This document shows, one piece after another, positions 1 to 8,702 of a DNA stretch of 64,000 nt. Under the pieces are notes generated by a model. That model did no database searches. It was given only the letters and a program-made list of their open reading frames with translations, and had not been told where the DNA came from. Source of the DNA: Oribacterium sp. C9 (GTDB taxonomy: Bacteria; Bacillota; Clostridia; Lachnospirales; Lachnospiraceae); contig NZ_MUHW01000012.1 in assembly GCF_002007235.1 (NCBI RefSeq), forward strand, positions 55,849 to 119,848, in the 5' to 3' direction. How positions within the stretch are numbered: position 1 is the first letter of the stretch; each line of letters opens with the position of its first letter. The position numbers and the translations under genes are program-made.

Positions 1-899
1 CCTCTGCAAGCGTAAGCTATAAGGAGACCTTATCACAGCCTTTAGATGTACAGCTTCAGTTTACAGGATACGATGAGGCTGCCCCTTCTACACCAACAAG
101 CGTAAAAAGGACCACTGCCAACAGCAGTTCTGTTTCGGGTGATGAAAGTATCACCTTCTCCGGCGGTTCTGTTCAGGCAAGCCTCGATATGCTTGCAAAA
201 TCAGACCCGAATGGTACTGCAACCAGTGGTCTGAAACAGGGAACCTACTATGGTTATGACTACTACATGGATGAGCTTGATAACTTCGCGAGAACACTGG
301 CAAAAGAAATGAATGTATATAACTACGCCGGTAATGAGTGGGATTACCCCAATAAATCGGAAGAGTATGCTATCAATGATGCAATAAATGCAATTAATGG
401 AGAGGGTAGTTACTCCTCTATAGGACCGACAAAAGATAACCTGCTTTTTGTGAACAGGAATACCCAGACTGCAAAATATACAGAAACTAACGGCAAGATC
501 ACTGATGGTGAAATCACCGCTGAAAATATTTCCATTTCGACATTGTGGGTAAACGGCACTACGAAAATAGGTCTCAGAGGTGAATCTTCCAATAACACTA
601 TCTTGAATATGTTGGAATCTTTTACACAGCCTCATAAAGAGATCGGCGATAAAACTTATGCAAACTATATGAACAGTTTATCTACTAAGCTTGCCAACGA
701 TCAGGAAAACAATAAGGATGCCCTGGACACCAACAAGACTGTCCTTACAAGCATCACCAGCTCCAAGGATCAGCTTTCAGGAGTCAGCCTTGATGAAGAA
801 GCTGCCAATATGATGACATATGTTTCTTCATACAATGCCGCAGCAAAAGTAATTACTGCATATGATGAGACTATCAAATCTCTTTTGGCACTTATCTGA
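1..899 (+). CDS. flgK: Flagellar hook-associated protein 1 FlgK, C-terminal part
   Basis: The frame is open from the left edge, so only the last roughly 299 residues are present. FlgK is the first hook-filament junction protein, exported by the flagellar type III system and assembled on the hook tip. The C-terminal stretch around AANMMTYVSSYNAAAKVI is the conserved heptad-rich D0 helix shared by rod, hook and HAP proteins, and a GGSVQASLDML segment typical of FlgK lies near the start of the visible part. flgL follows 73 bp downstream, the standard flgK-flgL order; flgM and flgN would be expected just left of the window. The family is very likely correct; the N-terminus is not visible. Confidence 0.93.
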   Translation, partial: SASVSYKETLSQPLDVQLQFTGYDEAAPSTPTSVKRTTANSSSVSGDESITFSGGSVQASLDMLAKSDPNGTATSGLKQGTYYGYDYYMDELDNFARTLAKEMNVYNYAGNEWDYPNKSEEYAINDAINAINGEGSYSSIGPTKDNLLFVNRNTQTAKYTETNGKITDGEITAENISISTLWVNGTTKIGLRGESSNNTILNMLESFTQPHKEIGDKTYANYMNSLSTKLANDQENNKDALDTNKTVLTSITSSKDQLSGVSLDEEAANMMTYVSSYNAAAKVITAYDETIKSLLALI

Positions 900-972
900 T
901 GTTTATTAACAGATTTATGTGAATATATAACGTGATTTACACTCTATTATAAATCAGGAAAGGAGAACGATC

Positions 973-2187
973 ATGCGTGTAACGTCTTCAACCTTTTATA
1001 AAGACTATGCTCAGTCCGTTCAGAACCTGAAATCCATCTACAACAAGAGTATGGAACAGGTCTCAAGCGGCAAGAAATATGAGAATGCAGCAGAAAGTCC
1101 TTTGGACTACTATGCAGGTAAAAAGATAGATAACCTTTATAACGATGCAGTGACCAAGGACACCATGATAAAGGATGTCATGAACCGACTGGAACAGCAG
1201 GAAGCCTCTTCCCGCTCCATGTATTCACAGATGGGCACCCTAAACATTAAGTATGAGCAGATGGCATCAGCTTCTTATCAAGGCTTGGAAAGTACCGTTG
1301 ATACCATGGTCACACTAATGAAAAACACACAGCAGACCATGGCTCAGGATCTCAACTCTTCATACTCAAATTACTATGTTATGGGTGGAAATGATGCCAC
1401 AACTGTACCTTTTACTATGTCAGAAAATGGTCTGACTCTAACATTCCATCATAAATTCCCCGGTGATGATACAGCTACAGTTATGAGTATGACTTATGAC
1501 TATGACAGTAATGGATTTAAATATAAAGGAACTGACAAAGATGGCAACGCTATGGACGAAGACACCACTGTGAAAAAGATAATTCTGGCCATGAGAGAAC
1601 AGGGACGCATGTCTCTCGGATATGGAGACATTACCACCAGAACGACTTTGCCTGACACCTACTATGGCGGTCTCAATATGGTTACCGGTATAACTTCCGA
1701 TAGACTCAGAGAGCTGGATCCGGATGAACCACCGTTTCAGAATCAAACAAAGGTAGATGAAGTCTTTAAAGAATTTAAAGATGCCATGAACAACTCGGCT
1801 TTTGGACTCAATGCCCGTGCCATCGTTTCCACTGACAATTATCGTAAATCTTTTAATGAGTCTGATACTACATTATATCAAAAACATGATGAGCTTCAGG
1901 AAACTATGAACCATGATCTTGCCTATGTTCTGGAACATTGGGACGGTGCCATGCAAAGGGTCAGCAACACCTTTAGACGTATAGGTGTAGTTACCTCCAC
2001 TCTTGAAGATGTTCAGTCCAGACTTCAGACCGCTCAGGACAGCTATATCAAGGAGTACAACGACCACCTTGCCATCGACACATATGATGCCATAGTGAAG
2101 ATGTACCAGAATCAGTTCTCATACAATGCAGCTATGCAGGTCGGCTCAAAGATCATGCAGAATTCTTTGTTCGATTTTGTACGATAA
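973..2187 (+). CDS. flgL: Flagellar hook-associated protein 3 FlgL
   Basis: FlgL (404 aa) is the second hook-filament junction protein, sitting between FlgK and the flagellin filament. The N-terminus (MRVTSSTFYKDYAQSV) and the following SSGKK..AAESPLDYYAG region are the flagellin-like D0/D1 helix typical of FlgL, and the C-terminus ending in SLFDFVR is again helical. The start follows an AGGAAAGGAG ribosome binding site. The central 130-250 region is variable, as expected of a surface-exposed domain. It lies between flgK and fliW, probably in one operon with flgK, fliW and csrA. Confidence 0.94.
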   Translation: MRVTSSTFYKDYAQSVQNLKSIYNKSMEQVSSGKKYENAAESPLDYYAGKKIDNLYNDAVTKDTMIKDVMNRLEQQEASSRSMYSQMGTLNIKYEQMASASYQGLESTVDTMVTLMKNTQQTMAQDLNSSYSNYYVMGGNDATTVPFTMSENGLTLTFHHKFPGDDTATVMSMTYDYDSNGFKYKGTDKDGNAMDEDTTVKKIILAMREQGRMSLGYGDITTRTTLPDTYYGGLNMVTGITSDRLRELDPDEPPFQNQTKVDEVFKEFKDAMNNSAFGLNARAIVSTDNYRKSFNESDTTLYQKHDELQETMNHDLAYVLEHWDGAMQRVSNTFRRIGVVTSTLEDVQSRLQTAQDSYIKEYNDHLAIDTYDAIVKMYQNQFSYNAAMQVGSKIMQNSLFDFVR

Positions 2188-2257
2188 GATTGATAATTTT
2201 TTAAAAATCATAGCAATATTTAATATAATAAGATATACTTAATGGAGGTTGTCATTC

Positions 2258-2734
2258 ATGTTGACATTAGAAACAAGAGACTATGGCACTATCGAATACG
2301 AGGAGTCAGACCTCATTCATTTCACTGATGGACTCTTTGGATTTACAGAGTTAAAGGACTATATTCCTCTCGTTTTGGATGAAAATGAGGATAATACTAT
2401 CCTTCTTTTGCAGTCCATCGCAAACACAGACATCGCCTTTGTAGTCGTCAATCCATTCTCGCTTGATCCGGATTATGATCCGGTTCTGAGTCCTGAGGAA
2501 TTGTCGTATCTACATGTCAAATCTGAGAATGATCTTTCATATTATGTTATCTGTGTCCTCAGGAACAACTATCTCGAGAACACGGTCAATATGAAAGCGC
2601 CGGTTGTTATTAATCCTGATAAGCGTATCGGCATGCAGGTGATACTTAACGATTCTGAGTATGAATTCAGAAAAAAATTAAGTTCTTTCTCTGCCGTTCA
2701 GGAGGGCCTCACACAAAGTGCAGCCAACGCTTGA
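2258..2734 (+). CDS. fliW: Flagellar assembly factor FliW
   Basis: FliW (158 aa) is a small cytoplasmic protein that binds both flagellin and CsrA. Free FliW sequesters CsrA and relieves its block on flagellin translation, coupling synthesis to secretion in Firmicutes. The N-terminus (LETRDYGTIEYEESDLIHF.DGLFGF) is diagnostic. An in-frame TTG at 2249 would overlap the Shine-Dalgarno GGAGG at 2244-2248, whereas ATG 2258 sits 9 nt downstream of it, so the ATG is preferred. csrA follows directly, the usual partner order. Confidence 0.95.
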   Translation: MLTLETRDYGTIEYEESDLIHFTDGLFGFTELKDYIPLVLDENEDNTILLLQSIANTDIAFVVVNPFSLDPDYDPVLSPEELSYLHVKSENDLSYYVICVLRNNYLENTVNMKAPVVINPDKRIGMQVILNDSEYEFRKKLSSFSAVQEGLTQSAANA

Positions 2735-2777
2735 TTATCGGAGGACCGATAAATAAAAGTATAGGGTAGGTGATTTG

Positions 2778-3077
2778 ATGCTGATATTAAGACGAAAGAA
2801 AAACGAAAGTATACTCATTGGAGACAATATCAGAATTACTGTAGTAGAAAGTGCATCAGACGGTGTAAGACTTGCCATAGATGCGCCGAAACAGATTTCT
2901 ATTCTTCGTGAAGAACTTTCCATAGCAGAACAGGAAAACAAGAACGCTACATCGCCAAATCCTGACGCTATTACCGGTCTTCAGGACTCCTTGAAGCATA
3001 TCACCCTGAAAAAGAATAAACCATCTGCTTCTGACACGAAGCCTTCTGATAAGGAAGCTGAAAAAACTGAAAATTGA
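2778..3077 (+). CDS. csrA: Carbon storage regulator CsrA with extended C-terminus
   Basis: CsrA is a dimeric RNA-binding protein that blocks translation by covering GGA-containing Shine-Dalgarno regions; in flagellated Firmicutes its main target is the flagellin mRNA and its antagonist is FliW. The N-terminal MLILRRKKNESI and the VRLAIDAPKQISILREEL segment are the canonical core. The chosen ATG is one codon after an in-frame TTG, because CsrA begins MLIL. At 99 aa it is longer than the usual 60-75 aa: after about residue 58 comes a charged, Lys/Glu/Ser-rich tail of roughly 40 residues. A terminator follows 12 bp after the stop. Confidence 0.95.
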   Translation: MLILRRKKNESILIGDNIRITVVESASDGVRLAIDAPKQISILREELSIAEQENKNATSPNPDAITGLQDSLKHITLKKNKPSASDTKPSDKEAEKTEN

Positions 3078-3089
3078 TTTATACTATTT

Positions 3090-3118
3090 CCCTTCGTCCA
3101 CATGACGAAGGGTTTTTG
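3090..3118 (+). terminator. Rho-independent terminator after csrA
   Basis: A 9-bp perfect stem, CCCTTCGTC / GACGAAGGG, with a CACAT loop is followed by TTTTTG. It ends the flgK-flgL-fliW-csrA transcript. Confidence 0.9.
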
Positions 3119-3156
3119 TTTGTTTTTTATCTCTGTAATCATTTCTTTACGAGATG

Positions 3157-3191
3157 AAAAAAGACGGCTGATCCTTTCAGATTCAACCGCC
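3157..3191 (-). terminator. Terminator of the 3209-5092 gene
   Basis: On the - strand GGCGGTTGA pairs with TCAGCCGTC (two G-U pairs, 11-nt loop), followed by TTTTTT. It sits just after the stop codon of the convergent - strand gene, so with the csrA terminator it separates the two converging transcripts. Confidence 0.8.
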
Positions 3192-3208
3192 TGTAAACTT
3201 TAGCATAC

Positions 3209-5092
3209 TTATCCGTCTTCCCTGTCTTCAACTTCCTGAATGGTCGGAAAACGCCATTTCTGAACACCCACGGAATTATGATTCTCATCCTGGGCAACAA
3301 CTATCTCCGGCTCTCTAGGTCTTTTCTGATCCCAGGAATCATCTGAATTCTTATCATCTTTAAATCCATATTCGATCTCACCTGATTCAGTGTACTGTGA
3401 CGTTATAGTCACCTTATCGGAAGTTCGGTTTTTTTCATTGGACAAAAGATTATTGAACAGCGATACATCCATACCGGCCAGAGAATCTGTTCCAAAGCCA
3501 AATACTGACTGATAGTCCTTAGTATCAGATTCTTTTTCTTCATCACCATCAGAATTCTGATCATCACTAGCAGGGGCAGGTCTCTCCTGAGGTCTGGTAT
3601 CCAGCTTCGGGAACTGCCACAATCCTATCTCTGTCTCTGCATTCTCATCTACTATAAAATCATCTTCACTGACATTATCATCTGCGCTTGCCATGATTTC
3701 TTCCTCTAGTTCAGACTTCTGCTGTTCATCTGCAAGTACTGAGTCGAATATCTTTCCGCTCTTGATACCATCTTCCATGGATACTGCTACACCACCGAGA
3801 TCATCTTTCTCCAACGCCCTTGTTGTCTTTGTCTCTCTCGGAAGATAAGAAATATCACCGGACTTCTTAACTCCTGAAGAGGATTTACTCTCCTTCTTAT
3901 CCCTGTCATCAGATTCAAACTGTACCCGAAGAGAGGTCTTTATCATCCTTATACCTCTGAACAGCCAGAAAAACGGCAACAGGAAAGGAAATTTCTCCAA
4001 AGAAGGATATAACGAGCTCATATACTTGTATTCCGGGAATATCCAAAGTATCTGCTGCTTTACTCTCCTCCAGAAATCACTGCGCTGCTTCTTTCGAAGT
4101 TCCTTCTCCTCTTCACGTTTCTCCTTATCAAGTTCCTTCTGTATCTCATTTCTGAGGGTATTGGCCTGTGGTACCATTTCAGTACCGATGACACCACTGG
4201 ACAGTATACGGCTCTCTACCGCATCATACACTTCTCCATCTTCTATGGTGAGATCCAGTATATCATCCGACCTGGTTCCAAACCACATGGCAGAGATATG
4301 AATCATGCATTGAACAAGAATATCTATCTTGAACTCTTTAAATCTTGTCCATATAAAGTTCTGGTTCATCTTTGCCTTGAACTGATGATAGAACAGAAAT
4401 ACATCCAGAAGCTTTCGTACTGTAAGCGCATTTTCACAATAGTTGTAACAGATCTCAGCCATACGGAAAACAAAACTGGACTCCAATGAAAAGGTATGCA
4501 TGGAATTGAAGGTTCTGTCTATATAAGCTCTCTCCATAAGAGCTGTCATACACTTTTGATAGTTCTTCGTTATGAAGGGAAGCCTATAGTAGATTTCAAC
4601 CATAAATCCATTTCCTGCACGCATATGCTCTCCAAACTTTGGATAGAAATGATCAGTAAGGTATCCAAGATCTACCAAAAAACCCTTTGCAAGACTATAA
4701 TCCTTTTCACTGAGAAGTAGTCTCAGTGGACTGTTACTGGCTGTTTCAGGAATTCTGTAAAGGCGTCTCGTGGCTGATGATTCAAGCACCGTCGCGGATA
4801 TTTTATGCATATTGAGAAGAGTCAGGATCTCAAGCTCCGAATTCTCATAACTTGATGAGTACATAAGACTCTCCTGATATCTCTCAAAAAATCTCTCTCC
4901 CCACTTCTCAGGAACCTGCTCCGAAGCCCCCAGCATACCGAGATAGATGATATTGGCTATCTTGTGATAATCAGCCAGATGGAACAGTCTCTCCCAGTCC
5001 ATCCTCATGCTTCTCTTGGGAATCTCTTTCTGTTTAATGACCGCTCCTGTAAGATTGATCAGATACCTGCCTTCAAATATGGTACGATTCAT
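3209..5092 (-). CDS. Nucleotidyltransferase-family protein with long acidic tail
   Basis: The 627-aa protein begins MNRTIFEGRYLINL. The upstream ATG at 5107 lies inside the GGAGGAG ribosome binding site, which serves the ATG at 5092 with 8-nt spacing. The first ~330 residues resemble the uncharacterised nucleotidyltransferase family PF14907: an alpha-helical N-terminus, a LLLSEKDYSLAKGFLVDLGY segment, then FMVEIYYRLPF, where an acidic catalytic residue is expected. A basic helical stretch follows (RVKQQILWIFPEYKYMSSLYP), and then about 230 residues of Asp/Glu/Ser-rich, probably disordered sequence. Such genes occur in polysaccharide and flagellar loci, but no substrate is known. It stands alone between two terminators, with a perfect palindrome upstream of its RBS. 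Confidence 0.6.
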   Translation of the reverse strand: MNRTIFEGRYLINLTGAVIKQKEIPKRSMRMDWERLFHLADYHKIANIIYLGMLGASEQVPEKWGERFFERYQESLMYSSSYENSELEILTLLNMHKISATVLESSATRRLYRIPETASNSPLRLLLSEKDYSLAKGFLVDLGYLTDHFYPKFGEHMRAGNGFMVEIYYRLPFITKNYQKCMTALMERAYIDRTFNSMHTFSLESSFVFRMAEICYNYCENALTVRKLLDVFLFYHQFKAKMNQNFIWTRFKEFKIDILVQCMIHISAMWFGTRSDDILDLTIEDGEVYDAVESRILSSGVIGTEMVPQANTLRNEIQKELDKEKREEEKELRKKQRSDFWRRVKQQILWIFPEYKYMSSLYPSLEKFPFLLPFFWLFRGIRMIKTSLRVQFESDDRDKKESKSSSGVKKSGDISYLPRETKTTRALEKDDLGGVAVSMEDGIKSGKIFDSVLADEQQKSELEEEIMASADDNVSEDDFIVDENAETEIGLWQFPKLDTRPQERPAPASDDQNSDGDEEKESDTKDYQSVFGFGTDSLAGMDVSLFNNLLSNEKNRTSDKVTITSQYTESGEIEYGFKDDKNSDDSWDQKRPREPEIVVAQDENHNSVGVQKWRFPTIQEVEDREDG

Positions 5093-5109
5093 CACGCTCT
5101 CCTCCATAA

Positions 5110-5127
5110 AATCTGAACATTCAGATT
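5110..5127 (-). promoter_or_regulatory. Perfect palindrome just upstream of the RBS
   Basis: AATCTGAA and TTCAGATT are perfect 8-bp arms separated by 2 nt, ending a few bases before the GGAGGAG of the 5092 gene. It could be a repressor operator or a leader hairpin that limits ribosome access. No known regulator is recognised. Confidence 0.4.
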
Positions 5128-5164
5128 ATTAAGGGATCTAACTAATACTTAAATTTTAACACAA

Positions 5165-5195
5165 AAGAACCACAGAGAACATCTCTGTGATTCTT
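5165..5195 (-). terminator. Terminator after the fliD-fliS-chaperone operon
   Basis: On the - strand AAGAATCACAGAGA pairs along 14 bp with TCTCTGTGGTTCTT around a 3-nt loop, followed by TTTG. It lies 44 bp beyond the last gene of the fliD operon and is strong enough to end that transcript. Confidence 0.85.
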
Positions 5196-5238
5196 TATAT
5201 TTTAATTCTTTTTAATGCTATCTGTCATCATCTGCAGT

Positions 5239-5640
5239 TCAATCCTTATAATAAGACTCTTCTCTTGCAAGACGCTTATTCAGGAACTTATCCTGCTCCT
5301 GAAGTTCTTTTATAAGTAACTGTGTCTTCAGTCTTATATGTTTAACAGCCTTCTCATCTTCATTTTCAGGTTCTATCTCATCAGGTGCACAAAATATAAG
5401 CCTGTTCGCATCAAATGCAGCTTTAGGACCTATCTCACCCATTTCACGTATCTTTTGCCATGAATCCTCTACTCTCTCTATGGCTGACATACGCTCATCA
5501 AGTATGATCTCCGCAGTGGTGCCATCCTCTCCTGACAGAGCCTCTGAAAGCTCATCTGTAATATTTTTTATGTCCAGAATATAGCTGTATCTACGTTGAT
5601 ATAGCTTAGCCAGTTTTTCAACATCCAAAATATCTTCCAT
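5239..5640 (-). CDS. FliT/FlgN-like small flagellar chaperone candidate
   Basis: This 133-aa, almost wholly alpha-helical charged protein starts MEDILDVEKLAKLYQRRY. It is encoded directly after fliD and fliS, where FliT (export chaperone of the cap protein FliD) or another secretion chaperone is normally found. Sequence similarity to FliT cannot be judged by eye, so the role rests on position, size and predicted coiled-coil character. A GTG at 5661 overlaps the fliS stop but has no ribosome binding site; ATG 5640 is preceded by GGGAGAG at good spacing and is preferred. Translation is probably coupled to fliS. Confidence 0.55.
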   Translation of the reverse strand: MEDILDVEKLAKLYQRRYSYILDIKNITDELSEALSGEDGTTAEIILDERMSAIERVEDSWQKIREMGEIGPKAAFDANRLIFCAPDEIEPENEDEKAVKHIRLKTQLLIKELQEQDKFLNKRLAREESYYKD

Positions 5641-5657
5641 GACTCTCTCCCGATATG

Positions 5658-6059
5658 TCACCCCACTACGCTTGCAGTCTGAACTATATGCTCATCCTTT
5701 ACCTGCATACTGGCACCTTCAAAACCATCTCTCAGATTCTGAATGATCTCTATGAGCTTAGGTATCTCATCAGCCTTACGGTTTCCGCCGGCTCTTATCT
5801 TCGATAGATCATAAATGAGATAATCGTACAGTCTTCTCAGATCTTTACTTATAGGGACCGACATATCCAGTGTCTTTATAAGGTATCTGATGATCTTCAG
5901 TGCTTTCCCGATATACTCTTCAAAAGCTGTATTATCTTGATCCTGTAAAGCTATATCAGCTTTTCGAAGATCCTTCATACATTCATCATACAAAAGAAGC
6001 AGTAATTCCACCGGTGTCATAGAATATATCGTATCTTCCTTATATTTATCATAAATCAT
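5658..6059 (-). CDS. fliS: Flagellar export chaperone FliS
   Basis: FliS (133 aa) binds the C-terminal D0 helix of flagellin in the cytoplasm, prevents premature polymerisation and guides flagellin to the export gate. The start MIYDKYKEDTIYSMTPVELLLLLYDE and the later DMSVPISKDLRRLYDYL stretch are typical. It lies 54 bp downstream of fliD in the conserved fliD-fliS order. Its 3' end runs close to, or overlaps, the following small chaperone-like gene. Confidence 0.95.
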   Translation of the reverse strand: MIYDKYKEDTIYSMTPVELLLLLYDECMKDLRKADIALQDQDNTAFEEYIGKALKIIRYLIKTLDMSVPISKDLRRLYDYLIYDLSKIRAGGNRKADEIPKLIEIIQNLRDGFEGASMQVKDEHIVQTASVVG

Positions 6060-6113
6060 AAAAACACCCTCTTTACAATATGATTTTATTCACTGTTTAT
6101 ATCGACAAAAATC

Positions 6114-7718
6114 TTAGGCAGATAAGCTTGCCAGATAATTCGCCTGAGAATTCATGCTGTTTATAAGTTTCTCAAGATTTGAGAACTGTTTGATATATCT
6201 GTCCTCTTCTGTCTTGAGCTTACTTTCCCACTTCTTTACCTCTTCATTATAACTTTCTATCTGGTTGTAGATCTGATTCTTCTTTGCAGTAAGTGTCAGC
6301 TTATCTGAACCCGCTACCTCAATCAGCCTTCCATAGGAATTTCCGTTACGGGTAGCATATCTTGTTGCATAAGGAGTGAACTTAGCATTAATAACGTTTC
6401 CGAACCCCTTACTGTCATCGCTTCCGCACATGACCTTTTCAACTGTTTCGGAATCTGTCTCCATTGCCGCTCTGAACTTTTCCTCGTCGAACTGAAGCTG
6501 TCCTCCATCTGCAAAATCATCACTAATAGTAATTCCGATATTCTTTAAATCACTATAGCTTATTCCTGAACCGAGAATGCTGGTCATCATACTGTGAAGA
6601 GTATCTGAAAAGTCTCGTATTTCTGTATCATTATAAATGATACCGTCCTTGGCCTTCTTATTCCACTTCTCTATCTCGGTCTCAGTCATTTCATCTTCCT
6701 GTTCCTCGGTAAGTGGAGTGTAATCCTTGTTAGGTCTTGTGGTGACTGCTGTATTTACTTCTTCAACCAGCTTGTTGTATTCCTCTATGAAATTCTTTAC
6801 TCTTTCTGTTGCCTTATCTACATTGGCGCTGGCAGTGAAGCTTACGCTGGCGCTTGCATCAAAGGAGGTGACTTTTCCATCGCTGTCTGTCTGGATGTCA
6901 CCGAAAACGCCGCTTGCTGTTATCTTAAGTCCGTCTACATTGACAGTAGAGGAACTGCTCTTTACTGCAACAGGGTCAGATCCTCCATAGCTTACATACA
7001 TGATGGTATCTTTACCGGCTGTGAGTTCGCCTCCGAACATATTTTGTGCTTCTTCATTCAGCTCCACATTACTGCTTTCACCTGTGTCTTTGTCAAAGAA
7101 CATAAAGCTTCCTGTGCTTTCGATAAAGGTCGCCTTAACTCCGGCATCACTGCTGTTGATTGCATTTACAAGATCGCTTACTGTAGATTCTGAGGTCACA
7201 CTGAAGCTGGTGCCGTTGATGGTCATGCCTGACAGCTTATCATCAGTGAATCCGAGATCAGCGAGCTTGGTGCTCTTTGAAGCATTTTTTCCGTCCACTT
7301 CGAATGATTGTGACGTATAGTATGCAGATGACGCAAGCTGGCTTACTCCCTTTATGGAAACATACTCAAGAACTGCCGAACTGCCGGTAGCCTTAAGTAA
7401 GGATGCCGACGAACTGTTCCCGTTAGCTGTAATAACAGATTTTCTGTATAAGTCATTGCTCACTATACTTGTCTTACCGGAATAACTAAGGTAGTTATCT
7501 TCCATATCCAGCATCTTTCCGGTGATACTGTTATATGCTTCCTGTCTCCATTCCTGTTTGGTTATATTTTGTTTTATGGTTGCTATCTTGTTAGATGTAT
7601 TAAGTGTAAGCTGCTCTATCAAAGCATCACGGTCGAGACCGGATGCCAGTCCGCTGAATCCTCTCAGCGAAGTATTTCCCAATGAGCTCGTTGAGCTGCT
7701 GCTATCTGAAACTTTCAT
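6114..7718 (-). CDS. fliD: Flagellar filament cap protein FliD
   Basis: FliD (534 aa) forms the cap at the filament tip that folds exported flagellin into place, and often acts as an adhesin. The N-terminal LRGFSGLASGLDRDALIEQL and the C-terminal coiled region (KKNQIYNQIESYNEEVKKWESKL) are characteristic, with two FliD domains and a variable Ser/Thr-rich middle. The ATG follows GAAGGAG. A sigma-28-type -10 element lies about 67 bp upstream, consistent with late-class expression. It is the first gene of an operon with fliS and the small chaperone-like gene. Confidence 0.95.
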   Translation of the reverse strand: MKVSDSSSSTSSLGNTSLRGFSGLASGLDRDALIEQLTLNTSNKIATIKQNITKQEWRQEAYNSITGKMLDMEDNYLSYSGKTSIVSNDLYRKSVITANGNSSSASLLKATGSSAVLEYVSIKGVSQLASSAYYTSQSFEVDGKNASKSTKLADLGFTDDKLSGMTINGTSFSVTSESTVSDLVNAINSSDAGVKATFIESTGSFMFFDKDTGESSNVELNEEAQNMFGGELTAGKDTIMYVSYGGSDPVAVKSSSSTVNVDGLKITASGVFGDIQTDSDGKVTSFDASASVSFTASANVDKATERVKNFIEEYNKLVEEVNTAVTTRPNKDYTPLTEEQEDEMTETEIEKWNKKAKDGIIYNDTEIRDFSDTLHSMMTSILGSGISYSDLKNIGITISDDFADGGQLQFDEEKFRAAMETDSETVEKVMCGSDDSKGFGNVINAKFTPYATRYATRNGNSYGRLIEVAGSDKLTLTAKKNQIYNQIESYNEEVKKWESKLKTEEDRYIKQFSNLEKLINSMNSQANYLASLSA

Positions 7719-7784
7719 AATGATGCTCCTTCATGATAAATAAACAGACCTTCCCTGGCCTAAACAGAATATCTCCTAAACACA

Positions 7785-7811
7785 GTATCGGCAAAAATCC
7801 GGATTATATAA
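7785..7811 (-). promoter_or_regulatory. Sigma-28-like promoter of fliD
   Basis: On the - strand GCCGATAC matches the sigma-D/FliA -10 consensus GCCGATAT at 7 of 8 positions. The -35 at 15-nt spacing is TTAT, a weak match to TAAA. It lies between the preceding terminator and the fliD start. Confidence 0.6.
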
Positions 7812-7827
7812 CTAAAAAATCAAAAAA

Positions 7828-7860
7828 CTGAGAACTTCACCTTTACGATGATGTTCTCAG
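7828..7860 (-). terminator. Terminator after the ComFB-domain gene
   Basis: On the - strand CTGAGAAC and GTTCTCAG form a stem with a long loop, followed by TTTTTTG. It separates the ComFB-type gene from the fliD promoter. Confidence 0.85.
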
Positions 7861-7940
7861 TTGAAAAATATCTCAGATTATACCTCTTTATGGGGGCTCA
7901 ATATGCAATACAGCGGTATGTATCTATCTGAATACACCCT

Positions 7941-8663
7941 TTACTGTATCCTGTCACTTCCGTGATGAGGATGCTCTTTTACATCTCTTATGGCTCTCAT
8001 GATAGAAGAAAGTATATCCATCTTATAGTTGTCATGATAAAAACTGATCCTTGCGTTGGTATTCTTTTTATACATGACAACATATTTGGCCGGAAGATGA
8101 GAAAGGGTTGCAGCCAGTACATCGGCCTGACACCTCTCACAGGTACAGCAGGACATATTCTGCATGTATTCGAGGATATTCTCACTCTTCAGGCACTCCT
8201 GCATGATATTTACTATATGGAACCCCTGCTGGATCTTCGCCTCTCCGAAGACACTTTCTTCCAGGTGTTTCTGTATGGCATCAGACAGCACATCCTTTTC
8301 TTCCTGAGACTCCACTCTTATGGCTTTACGTTTCTCCTGAACCACCTCATTACGAAGTGCTATATTGTCTATTCCGTATGAAGGTCCGGCGCTGTAATCA
8401 GAGCCAACGACTTTTTTTGATTTCCTTGTCTTTCCCTTTGTACTCTTTTCGTCTTTCATCTGTTCATCCTGCAGCTTATTTTCCGTTTCTTCCTCAGCTT
8501 CCTTTCCAATCATACGGTTTATGGCTTCCATTTCTTCTTTCTTTTTTTTATCTACGGACTCATTTTTCAGTCCTTCCCTGATGGTGTCCGCTATAGTTTC
8601 AGCAAAACTTGCAGCATCATCCGAATTATGAAATGATTTATCTTTATTCTGCATATCATCCAT
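7941..8663 (-). CDS. ComFB-domain protein
   Basis: In this 240-aa protein residues ~1-125 are charged, Glu/Lys-rich and probably disordered. From about residue 140 on it matches the ComFB family: a helix with HIVNIMQECLK, the Cys cluster CCTCERC, and then QADVLAATLSHLPAKYV, the ComFB signature. ComFB was first named as a competence-operon protein of Bacillus of unclear role; family members elsewhere have been described as cyclic-dinucleotide receptors, and the clustered Cys residues suggest metal binding. The ATG follows GAGGG. It lies between a secreted protein gene and fliD, so a role in motility control is plausible but inferred only from position. Confidence 0.7.
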   Translation of the reverse strand: MDDMQNKDKSFHNSDDAASFAETIADTIREGLKNESVDKKKKEEMEAINRMIGKEAEEETENKLQDEQMKDEKSTKGKTRKSKKVVGSDYSAGPSYGIDNIALRNEVVQEKRKAIRVESQEEKDVLSDAIQKHLEESVFGEAKIQQGFHIVNIMQECLKSENILEYMQNMSCCTCERCQADVLAATLSHLPAKYVVMYKKNTNARISFYHDNYKMDILSSIMRAIRDVKEHPHHGSDRIQ

Positions 8664-8702
8664 GGTTTATCCCTCTTAACATACAGCTGTCTGCCTATAT
8701 GC

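Noticed and set aside
7962..8381. 139-aa + strand frame opposite the ComFB gene
   Set aside because: No ribosome binding site and no recognisable domain; the - strand carries clear ComFB motifs.
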